Shown in pieces: positions 1 through 4,795 of a stretch of 6,701 nt of DNA. Where the stretch lies: NCBI GenBank assembly GCA_001795235.1, contig MGNZ01000050.1, positions 1-6,701 of the forward strand, read 5' to 3'. This DNA comes from Chloroflexi bacterium RBG_16_64_32 (GTDB lineage: Bacteria; Chloroflexota; Dehalococcoidia; SM23-28-2; RBG-16-64-32). Position 1 is the stretch's first letter. Each line of letters begins with the position of its first letter. Made by a program: the position numbers and the translations under genes. The notes below the pieces were generated by a model that was given only the letters and a program-made list of their open reading frames with translations, ran no database searches and was not told the origin of the DNA.

Positions 1-117
1 GAGGCTCTCAAGGATTGCCTGCAGCGACGCATGTGTCCGGCGGAAGAGCTCGTGAGGTATGCCCGCATCTGCCGCGTCTGGAACGTGATGCGGCCGTACA
101 TGGAAGCGGTCGCGTGA
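1..117 (+). CDS. AbiEi-type antitoxin / transcriptional regulator, C-terminal end (partial at window edge)
   Basis: The frame is open from the first base to a TGA at 115-117 and gives 38 residues, including RYARICRVWNVMRPYMEA. This basic, helical tail (CPAEELVRYARICRVWNVMRPYMEA) resembles the C-terminus of AbiEi-family proteins, the winged-helix antitoxins of type IV toxin-antitoxin systems, which autorepress their own operon. The assignment is helped strongly by the next gene: an AbiEii toxin starts inside this stop codon (GTGA overlap, 114-117), the usual antitoxin-toxin coupling. The N-terminal DNA-binding part lies outside the window, so family membership rests on the tail and the partner. 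It may no longer have a function, because the toxin gene is truncated. Confidence 0.6.
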   Translation, partial: EALKDCLQRRMCPAEELVRYARICRVWNVMRPYMEAVA

Positions 118-428
118 GCCGTGGCCATCAGAAGAACCTCCCGGCCTCGGTACGGCAGCGTCTCCTGAACCTGTCTCGGGAGCGAGGCGAGGACTTCAAC
201 TTCACGCTCACACGATACGCCAACGAGCGCCTGCTGTACCGGTTGGCGTGTTCGCCTTATCGCGACCAGTTCGTGTTGAAGGGCGCCGCGCTATTCCAGA
301 TATGGAGCGAGAGCCCGCACCGTCCAACGCGCGACGTAGATCTCCTCGGATTCGGAGATTCGACCGCGGCAATCCCTTCGTACAGATCCTCGCTGATACC
401 GAATCCACCGGTCGCACTTGCATCCTAA
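114..428 (+). pseudogene. Truncated AbiEii/AbiGii-type nucleotidyltransferase toxin
   Basis: Starting at GTG 114, translationally coupled to the preceding antitoxin, the reading gives 104 residues; the family is usually about 250-300. Residues 8-82 look like the N-terminus of AbiEii toxins: NLPASVRQRLLNLSRERGED, then TRYANERLLYRL, then FVLKGAALF with Lys56-Gly57, then HRPTRDVDLLGFGD. The last carries the nucleotidyltransferase Asp-x-Asp pair (Asp74, Asp76). After GFGD (about base 359) the family-like sequence stops. Residues 83-104 are unrelated and end at a TAA (426-428). None of the other plus-strand frames resumes the family sequence, so this looks like a deletion or recombination junction rather than a simple frameshift. 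A nucleotide-binding toxin missing most of its catalytic domain should be inactive. Confidence 0.75.
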
Positions 429-807
429 GAGAAGAAGGGTGTGAGTACCCCCATCGACACTCTTCGCAGGAGCCGGCCAAGCGACGCGGCGAGCTGTCGG
501 TCGGCGTGAGTATGACTGATGAATAGGGGGACGCGGTGGATTCCGTCCGATGGTGTTCTGTTCTGCATGCCTGCAGCCTCCTGCCGCTATCTGGTTACCC
601 GATTCTCCGATACCACCCTCTGTTCGTCAACCACGTTTGCCGTCACGGTCGCTACCGGCAATTGGCAAGTACCAGCCCGCGACGGCGGCACCAGCAGTGC
701 GGTTCTCATCCCTGGTCACGTGTAGTTGGGCGACAAATGGGCGACAACTGCTAAGGCGGGTGCTTAAACCTATCGCTTAGGATTGCACGATTCGTATATG
801 AAATCTG
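429..807. other. Gene-poor stretch between truncated toxin and tRNA-Lys
   Basis: No recognisable gene on either strand. Short open frames exist in several phases but overlap one another, lack ribosome-binding sites and have no family resemblance. The only local structure is a direct repeat, TGGGCGACAA at 727-736 and 738-747 (11-bp period). The stretch at 740-805 is noticeably more AT-rich than its surroundings. Position beside the 3' end of a tRNA gene suggests leftover mobile-element DNA, but no integrase and no copy of the tRNA 3' end was found in 1-800. Confidence 0.5.
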
Positions 808-883
808 TGGAGGGCCCGGTGGGATTCGAACCCACGACTCCCGGATTAAAAGTCCGGAGCTCTAACCGCTGAGCTACGGGCCC
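808..883 (-). tRNA. tRNA-Lys (anticodon TTT), CCA encoded
   Basis: Read on the minus strand, the cloverleaf is complete. The acceptor stem is GGGCCCG (883-877) with CGGGCCC (818-812). Then come T8-A9, the D-arm GCTC/GAGC with an AGCGGTTA loop, an anticodon stem CCGGA/TCCGG closing the loop CTTTTAA, a short variable region, and a T-arm GTGGG-TTCGAAT-CCCAC. The anticodon TTT is at 850-848, so the tRNA reads lysine codons AAA/AAG. CCA is encoded at 810-808. The discriminator base is U73 (base 811), and the base before G1 would be A, which could pair with it. The gene stands alone, without neighbouring tRNAs. Confidence 0.95.
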
Positions 884-932
884 TCGCGCCCCAAATCGTA
901 TCGACTTTCGGCTGACCTGGCAAACAGCGCCG

Positions 933-1033
933 CGCGATGACCGCCTGCTTGCCGCCCATCTCCAGGGCCGTGCGCTTTAGCCGCTCATGAGGCCGGCATC
1001 CATCATCTGTCTTCCGATCGTGGCCACGCCCGT
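933..1033 (-). pseudogene. Aldehyde dehydrogenase fragment, frameshifted remnant
   Basis: On the minus strand one frame reads TGVATIGRQMMDAGLMS (about 1033-984). A shifted frame then continues RLKRTALEMGGKQAVIA (983-933). Joined, they match in order the NAD-binding core of the aldehyde dehydrogenase superfamily: TGS..IGR..M, a spacer, then LKRV.LELGGK..VIV, where the glutamate of the ELGGK motif belongs to the active site. The frameshift lies near base 984, and a TAA follows in the first frame (979-977). Only about 33 residues of a roughly 480-residue enzyme survive, with no catalytic cysteine region. The upstream frame runs in phase with the stop codon of the neighbouring oxidoreductase gene, probably by chance. 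Alternative: chance resemblance. The ordered match of two motifs at the correct spacing makes that less likely. Confidence 0.6.
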
Positions 1034-1078
1034 TTCCCTGTGGGGACCAGGATACGATTGCTGTATCTCTTCAACAAC

Positions 1079-2197
1079 TCAGGTCAGCGGCTTCGTCATG
1101 GCGAGGTCCTCATAGGCTTCGATTCCCTTCGCTCGCATCACTGACACGAAGGCTGCGGGGTCCAGACAAGCCTCCGGGGCGTAGACCCCGCCTTCCTTGA
1201 CAGTCAGCTCTTTGCGGGCCAGCATCTGTACCCCTGCGGAGAGGCAGAGGGCAGTGGCTTCGCGCATCTGGCCCACGCCACAGGCCATCCGGTGTACCCT
1301 TTCGCCGTCCTTTTCGCCCCACACGTCGACGCGCAGCGCTCCCGGCGCCGGCTGTTGTCCGCCGGTCAGGTGCTCCAGCGGCGCCAGGAGACGCGCCGTC
1401 CAGTCGATGCGGCTCTCGCTCGTAAAGAGGCCTTGCTGGGCGGGCCAGATGAGCAGGCTGGCGCCCAGGCCAAAGCCCATGAAAAAGCTGCACTCCTCCA
1501 CGCCGGGAATGAAGCGGGGAACAGTCACCGGTTCGGCGTGGCCCATGTTCCAGACCTTGATGCGACCGAAACGGGGGAACTCCACCATCCGTTCCTCTCC
1601 GCACGCAGGCGCCATCGCCTGTCTCCCCTCGCGCCACACGGCCACCTCTCCGCTGATGATGTACAGCATGTGCCTGAGCACTGCCTCGCCACCGCCCGAG
1701 TTCAGGGGCTGGAACACGTTCACATCGACGCGCCGCGTCCGGTCCATCTGCTCGGCCAGGTAGCGAATACAGACATTTGAGAGGCCGGGGCTGGTGCCGA
1801 GGCCGGTGATAATGATGCGACCGCCAGCGCGAGCGGGCCCGTCGAATTCGGCCAGCACGGACTGGGCGGCGCTCCAGTCGTCGCAGATGCTGGCGTAGTC
1901 TACGCCCGCCTCAATCGCCGCCCTGACCAGCCTCGCCTCGAAACGGTAGAAGGGGCCCAGGGCGGAAGCCGCGACATCGTAGCCACGCATCGCATCGACG
2001 AGGGAGTCGTGATCGCCGGCGTCCACCGCCTTGACGTCCACCTTAGCGCCTCGGCCTCGCAGGGTGGCGGCGAGCTTGTCCGCCGCGACGACGTTGCGAT
2101 CGGCGATGGTCACCTGGTCGACGCCGGAGGCGATTGCCAGGTCCTCGACGGCCCTGCTCCCCATATCTCCGGCGCCACCGAAAAGGATGATCCTCAT
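1079..2197 (-). CDS. Saccharopine dehydrogenase-like NAD(P)-binding oxidoreductase
   Basis: A 372-residue soluble protein, normal length for single-chain saccharopine-dehydrogenase-like proteins. It opens with a Rossmann fold: MRIILFGGAGDMGS holds the glycine-rich loop (residues 7-14), TIADRN ends strand 2 with Asp33, and VDAGD (about 58-62) and AASALGPF (76-83) follow the family pattern. YASICDD (101-107) and ITGLGTSPGLSN (130-141) are typical of the family's substrate domain. Members reduce or oxidise an amino-acid-derived C-N bond; the actual substrate here cannot be read from sequence, and true lysine-pathway function is only one possibility. The ATG at 2197-2195 is preceded by AAGGAGG (2210-2204) at 6 nt, so the start is secure. 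It is a single-gene unit, divergent from the next gene. The TGA (1081-1079) is followed by the aldehyde dehydrogenase remnant. Confidence 0.85.
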   Translation of the reverse strand: MRIILFGGAGDMGSRAVEDLAIASGVDQVTIADRNVVAADKLAATLRGRGAKVDVKAVDAGDHDSLVDAMRGYDVAASALGPFYRFEARLVRAAIEAGVDYASICDDWSAAQSVLAEFDGPARAGGRIIITGLGTSPGLSNVCIRYLAEQMDRTRRVDVNVFQPLNSGGGEAVLRHMLYIISGEVAVWREGRQAMAPACGEERMVEFPRFGRIKVWNMGHAEPVTVPRFIPGVEECSFFMGFGLGASLLIWPAQQGLFTSESRIDWTARLLAPLEHLTGGQQPAPGALRVDVWGEKDGERVHRMACGVGQMREATALCLSAGVQMLARKELTVKEGGVYAPEACLDPAAFVSVMRAKGIEAYEDLAMTKPLT

Positions 2198-2506
2198 GCT
2201 CTGCCTCCTTGCGAACCGCGCCCAGGGACAACCGCTGCGTTGAGGCCGATGCTGACACCGACGGCGATCCGTGAGTACCTTGTGCGCGCCTTCATGGCGG
2301 CCCTATCCTACACCATACGGCGGTGTGCGGATGCCACGCCAAACTGAGCTTGGTGCTATTCTTGTGGCCGCCTGCCCCGCCGCCGGCTTCGCCACGACCA
2401 CCCTCATGGTTCGCCCACCCCGCGAGCGCCGCCGGACGGCGATGTAATGATTTCGCTTAACCGTTGTTTATCCGTTTAGGCCACCATTATGGCGTAGGAG
2501 GTCGAG
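2198..2506. other. Divergent intergenic region with two Shine-Dalgarno sites
   Basis: No gene seen. It holds the upstream signals of two divergent genes. For the minus-strand oxidoreductase there is AAGGAGG (2210-2204) and a weak promoter candidate, TTGGCG (2342-2337), 19-nt spacer, TATGGT (2317-2312). That candidate overlaps a small dyad, ACACC/GGTGT (2310-2314 and 2322-2326), which could be an operator. For the plus-strand membrane gene there is AGGAGG (2496-2501). The segment 2440-2490 is locally AT-rich and holds CCGTT twice, 11 bp apart (2461 and 2472), but no convincing -35/-10 pair. Confidence 0.4.
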
Positions 2507-2767
2507 ATGGCGTATTTTCCTGATCGCCGGCCGATACAGCTTCGGCCCGCGATCATTTTGTGTGAGGTGGCGGCCCTAGTGGTTGCTCTGTCGGTAATTG
2601 CTTTCTCGGATCCGGGGCGCTACTTGTGGCTGGTGGGAGTCATCTTGGTTCTGGTTCACACGATATTGTTCTATCGCCTGGGGCGGATGTCGGAACGCGC
2701 CCGCGCTCAGTCATCGCCCGCCTTCTTTCGCGGCCTGAGGCAAGGGCTGATGGGCAGGGGCGACTAG
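2507..2767 (+). CDS. Small two-helix membrane protein of unknown function
   Basis: An 86-residue protein. The start ATG has AGGAGG 5 nt upstream (2496-2501), which supports it as a real gene. There are two hydrophobic segments, about residues 14-33 (AIILCEVAALVVALSVIAF) and 40-57 (LWLVGVILVLVHTILFY), separated by a short SDPGRY turn. The N-terminus (MAYFPDRRPIQLRP) and C-terminus (from RLGRMSERARAQ onward) are rich in arginine. By the positive-inside rule both ends should face the cytoplasm, forming a helical hairpin. No family recognised. It stands alone between the divergent oxidoreductase and the structured intergenic region, so the neighbourhood gives no clue to its role. Composition and codon use resemble the neighbouring genes, so there is no sign of recent transfer. 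Confidence 0.75.
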   Translation: MAYFPDRRPIQLRPAIILCEVAALVVALSVIAFSDPGRYLWLVGVILVLVHTILFYRLGRMSERARAQSSPAFFRGLRQGLMGRGD

Positions 2768-2803
2768 AGAACGGTCCTGGGCCCGTGGGCGCCGGCCTCC
2801 ACT

Positions 2804-2845
2804 GTGGGGCGTCGCCCGATTGACGTGGGGCGCTGCCCGATTGAC
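2804..2845 (+). repeat. 21-bp tandem duplication carrying the -35 hexamer
   Basis: Two adjacent 21-bp units (2804-2824 and 2825-2845) are identical except at two neighbouring positions. Each begins GTGGGGCG and ends GCCCGATTGAC. Each holds a small dyad with a 3-nt centre (GGGC-GTC-GCCC in the first, GGGC-GCT-GCCC in the second), and the two differences fall in that centre, so the arms are conserved. Both units end in TTGAC, and the second is the -35 of the promoter described next. A 21-bp period puts the copies on the same face of the helix, as in a tandem operator. Confidence 0.85.
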
Positions 2846-2869
2846 CCTGCCGGGCGAGCAAGATATGGT
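2841..2869 (+). promoter_or_regulatory. Sigma70-type promoter, TTGACC-N17-TATGGT
   Basis: TTGACC at 2841-2846 matches the consensus -35 at 5 of 6 positions, the spacer is the preferred 17 nt, and TATGGT at 2864-2869 matches the -10 at 4 of 6. The start site would fall near 2876-2878. No coding region with a ribosome-binding site follows. Instead a long inverted repeat begins at 2882, which suggests an RNA gene. Confidence 0.5.
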
Positions 2870-2876
2870 GACGCCG

Positions 2877-3019
2877 GACGGGATGCTTAGATTGCCCACC
2901 GCCTAGGGTCGCCGGCGGGAGATCCCTTGCCCCCTGAGGGTTCGCATACCTCAGGTCGCGGCTGCCCCCCTCGGGGAGATCCCGGCGGCGACTCCGGACG
3001 GTGGGCAAACGCATCTTCC
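2877..3019 (+). ncRNA. Candidate structured RNA: long imperfect hairpin behind a promoter
   Basis: The arms pair from outside in: GATGC/GCATC (2882-2886 with 3011-3015); TTGCCCACCG/CGGTGGGCAA (2892-2901 with 2999-3008, 10 perfect pairs); a partly mismatched 6x6 zone; GTCGCCG/CGGCGAC (2908-2914 with 2986-2992); CGGGA/TCCCG (2916-2920 with 2980-2984); a GA/GA tandem mismatch (2921-2922, 2978-2979); TCCC/GGGA (2923-2926 with 2974-2977). The apical part holds a second stem, CCTGAGG/CCTCAGG (2933-2939 and 2949-2955, 9-nt loop). It does not show the motifs of SRP RNA, RNase P RNA, tmRNA or a tRNA. A 6S-like RNA is possible by shape only. The strand is inferred from the promoter; an inverted-repeat element without transcription is the alternative. 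No clear U-run terminator follows. Confidence 0.4.
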
Positions 3020-3021
3020 AT

Positions 3022-3046
3022 CGCTCCACGCGCGCTCCACGCGTGG
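3022..3046. repeat. Tandem 11-bp repeat ending in a palindrome
   Basis: CGCTCCACGCG occurs twice in direct succession (3022-3032 and 3033-3043) without mismatch. The end of the second copy forms the perfect 10-bp palindrome CCACGCGTGG (3037-3046). It lies just after the long hairpin. No function can be assigned; a protein-binding site or a replication-slippage product are both possible. Confidence 0.6.
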
Positions 3047-3140
3047 GCCGCGCCCAGAGGGGATGCGGTTCGTGAGACGGGCGGCGTTCTCCCTGCGGCA
3101 GGAGCCACGATGGGCATAGGGCAAGCGACTGTGCGGGAAC

Positions 3141-3170
3141 GACCCCCTCCGCCCCCAGGCAGAGGGGGTC
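3141..3170 (-). terminator. Terminator-like hairpin at the pyrE stop codon
   Basis: GACCCCCTC (3141-3149) and GAGGGGGTC (3162-3170) form a perfect 9-bp GC-rich stem with a 12-nt loop. It begins at the TGA of pyrE (3171-3169). No run of T follows on the minus strand, so it may end transcription inefficiently or with a factor, or protect the mRNA 3' end. Being symmetrical, it could also act on plus-strand transcripts coming from the RNA-like element. Confidence 0.45.
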
Positions 3171-3729
3171 AGGTCACAGTCAGGGGCGCCCGGGCGTCGC
3201 AGAGGGGGCAGGCGCCCTCCTCGTAGGTTGGGAGGTCAAGCACCACGCAGGCGAAGAGCGGCAGGCCAAAGTCCGTTCTCCCGCCACTGCGGTCCACCAG
3301 CACCCCCACGCCGATGGGGTGGCCATCCGCGCGACACACCGCTTCTATCACCTCACGTACGCTGCCGCCGGTCGTCAGGACATCGTCGACGATGAGCGTC
3401 CGTTCGCCCGGGCGCACCTGGAAGCCGCGCTGGAACGCGCGGCCGTGATCGGATCTCTCGGCGAAGATGCCGCGCAGGCCCAGCGCGCGGGCCACCTCGT
3501 AGCTGACGATGATCCCGCCGGTGGTAGGGGCTGCCACCACGTCCGGTCCGTCGTCCTGGAACCGATCGGCGATAAGGCGGCAGAGGCGCTCCGTGTGCGT
3601 TGGGTGCTCCAGGAGGCGGAACTTCTCAACGTAGACGGGCGAGTGACGGCCGGAGCTGAGGCCGAAGTGGCCGTCCATCAACGCTCCAACGTCGCGGAGC
3701 AGGGCCGCCGACTCGTTCTCCGATGTCAC
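3169..3729 (-). CDS. pyrE: Orotate phosphoribosyltransferase, Thermus-family type
   Basis: A 186-residue cytosolic enzyme that transfers ribose-5-phosphate from PRPP to orotate, giving OMP in de novo pyrimidine synthesis. TLIVDDVLTTGGSV (111-124) is the PRPP-binding motif with its acidic pair and TTGG loop. GHFGLSSGRHSPVYVEKFRL (20-39) is the N-terminal substrate segment. AAPTTGGII (66-74) and GIFAERSDHGRAF (87-99) are further family elements. The C-terminal CPLC (174-177) is typical of the OPRT subgroup of Thermus and similar bacteria and supports OPRT over a generic phosphoribosyltransferase. The GTG start at 3729-3727 overlaps the lepB stop (GTGA, 3729-3726), which indicates translational coupling. 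The frame is open much further upstream, but that part overlaps lepB and is not this protein. There is no pyrF or other pyr gene in view. Confidence 0.9.
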   Translation of the reverse strand: MTSENESAALLRDVGALMDGHFGLSSGRHSPVYVEKFRLLEHPTHTERLCRLIADRFQDDGPDVVAAPTTGGIIVSYEVARALGLRGIFAERSDHGRAFQRGFQVRPGERTLIVDDVLTTGGSVREVIEAVCRADGHPIGVGVLVDRSGGRTDFGLPLFACVVLDLPTYEEGACPLCDARAPLTVT

Positions 3730-4649
3730 TCTTCCGCCGACGCGTCGCCGGAGATCGAGACCTTGTGGTTGGGCGCCAGGTCCAGCTCCGGGCCGCCGTT
3801 GTGCCAGTAGGTGATGAGTGCCTTTCCGATGATGTTCTCCTCCGGCGCGAACCACCCCTGTCGGGAGTCGCTGCTGTTTTGGCGGTTGTCGCCCATCACG
3901 AAGTAGGCCCGCTCCGGCACGACCCACGGCCCGCAGGAGCGCTGGCAGGAGGTCCCGCCGAGGACGTAGGGCTCGTCCAGGACTTTCCCGTTCAGCTTCA
4001 CGGCGCCGGCTTCTCCGTCGATCTCCACGACATCGCCGGGCAGGCCGATGATGCGCTTGATGAAATCGCGTTTGATGTTCGTGGGGGAGCGGAACACGAC
4101 CACGTCGCCCCTGGAAGGGGAGTCCCACAGGTGGTGGACCGGGTTATCGCCGGAGTCGAAAAACGGTACCCAATCGAAGAAGCTGAGGTCGATCTCGGCG
4201 TAGGCCAGTCTGTTGACGATGAGGTATTCGCCGTTGTCCAGGCTGTCCTCCATGCTGGCGCCCTCCACACGGAAGTTCTGCATGGACGCCCGCACCGCCA
4301 GGAAGATCAGCGCCGCCAGGAGCAGCGTCTCCGCCACCTCCCGCGCGGTGACGGTCCACATGCGCTGTGGCTTGGGGACAACAACGGTCTCCTGCCGCAG
4401 GCGGCGGCGGAGCTCGCTCAGCTCACCGGGACGCTGATAGGGCGGGGCGGGGTACGTGGGGGCGGCGCCAGGTTCAGGGCTGCGTCGCGCCTGGCGCTCA
4501 GACCACCGCTGCCCGACTGCCGACGTTGAGGCGGGGTCGTTCCAGGGATCGGTGAGCGGGTCGTAGAGCAGATCGGGCTGGGGCTCCTGCTCCGCCGCCG
4601 CCTCCTCCCACGGTGGTAGTTCGTGTTCTGTGTCGCCGTCTTCCTTCAT
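3726..4649 (-). CDS. lepB: Signal peptidase I with long cytoplasmic N-terminal extension
   Basis: A membrane-anchored serine protease that removes signal peptides from exported proteins on the outer face of the membrane. The chosen start gives 307 residues. Residues 1-100 are hydrophilic and rich in Pro, Asp, Glu and Arg. One transmembrane helix follows (about 104-119, EVAETLLLAALIFLAV). Then FRVEGASMEDSL carries the catalytic Ser132, and RDFIKRIIGLPGD carries the general-base Lys198. GDNRQNSSDSR (253-263) is the conserved C-terminal box. Cys235 and Cys239 could form a disulfide. The usual SMxPTL is here SMEDSL. Start choice: ATG 4649 has GGAAG 5 nt upstream and lies downstream of an ECF-like promoter. 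An in-frame ATG at 4688 (320 residues) lacks a ribosome site and would sit at that promoter's -10. The stop overlaps pyrE by 4 nt. Confidence 0.9.
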   Translation of the reverse strand: MKEDGDTEHELPPWEEAAAEQEPQPDLLYDPLTDPWNDPASTSAVGQRWSERQARRSPEPGAAPTYPAPPYQRPGELSELRRRLRQETVVVPKPQRMWTVTAREVAETLLLAALIFLAVRASMQNFRVEGASMEDSLDNGEYLIVNRLAYAEIDLSFFDWVPFFDSGDNPVHHLWDSPSRGDVVVFRSPTNIKRDFIKRIIGLPGDVVEIDGEAGAVKLNGKVLDEPYVLGGTSCQRSCGPWVVPERAYFVMGDNRQNSSDSRQGWFAPEENIIGKALITYWHNGGPELDLAPNHKVSISGDASAEE

Positions 4650-4654
4650 CTGCG

Positions 4655-4659
4655 CTTCC
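4655..4659 (-). promoter_or_regulatory. Ribosome-binding site deciding the lepB start
   Basis: GGAAG on the minus strand, 5 nt before the ATG at 4649-4647. The upstream alternative ATG (4688) has only CCGGCCGCGTCT in front of it, with no purine-rich site. This favours the 307-residue form of signal peptidase. Confidence 0.5.
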
Positions 4660-4689
4660 AATTGTATCAAACGCTTGGCACTGACCATA

Positions 4690-4715
4690 GACGCGGCCGG
4701 ACCGGTGGGAGTTGC
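4690..4715 (-). promoter_or_regulatory. ECF-sigma-like promoter upstream of lepB
   Basis: On the minus strand GCAAC (4715-4711), a 17-nt spacer and CGTC (4693-4690) have the same form and spacing as the stronger site upstream of the anchored-protein gene, with one mismatch to the GGAAC -35 core. The predicted start site near 4683 leaves about 33 nt to the ATG at 4649. It lies just downstream of a terminator-like hairpin, which fits an independent lepB-pyrE unit. Weak when taken alone; the repeated geometry is the argument. Confidence 0.4.
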
Positions 4716-4720
4716 GTGGG

Positions 4721-4761
4721 CGCAGCCGGGGGCCCATCTCCAGGCGGACGCCCCGGCTGCG
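4721..4761 (-). terminator. Terminator-like hairpin between the anchored-protein gene and lepB
   Basis: CGCAGCCGGGG (4721-4731) and CCCCGGCTGCG (4751-4761) form a perfect 11-bp stem with a 19-nt loop. It lies 34 nt past the stop of the upstream gene on the minus strand and before the lepB promoter candidate. No T-run follows, so it is a weak intrinsic terminator at best. Confidence 0.45.
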
Positions 4762-4795
4762 TCTTCGGGAGGGGATCAGGGTGGTTGGCAGGGGA

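Noticed and set aside
15..113. An ATG at 15 in the same frame as the AbiEii toxin, giving a longer protein.
   Set aside because: Bases 15-113 overlap the antitoxin coding sequence, and the family N-terminus begins after GTG 114.
725..754. The short tail reading VGRQMGDNC before the tRNA, thought possibly the end of an integrase.
   Set aside because: The upstream part of that frame lacks any tyrosine-recombinase motif; the resemblance is only to a low-information tail produced by the TGGGCGACAA repeat.
979..1081. The oxidoreductase frame continues 33 codons past its TGA, suggesting read-through or selenocysteine.
   Set aside because: The extension contains the aldehyde dehydrogenase-like TG..IGR segment, the preceding protein is already full length, and no selenocysteine hairpin is evident. 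Shared phase by chance is simpler.
2804..2845. The 21-bp repeats as the start of a CRISPR array.
   Set aside because: There are only two units, directly adjacent, with no spacer between them and no cas gene.
2640..3117. Overlapping minus-strand frames across the 86-residue membrane gene and the structured intergenic region.
   Set aside because: No ribosome site, biased composition, and the frames run through the tandem repeat and the hairpin arms.
3730..4128. The pyrE frame stays open for about 130 codons upstream, as if a longer fused protein existed.
   Set aside because: The added part is arginine-rich out-of-frame reading of lepB, whose catalytic motifs are intact in the other frame.
4661..4669. 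Extended -10 promoter TGATACAAT on the minus strand inside the upstream part of the lepB frame.
   Set aside because: Transcription from it would begin about 5 nt before the preferred ATG and omit its ribosome site; no -35 is present. Kept only as a weak alternative.
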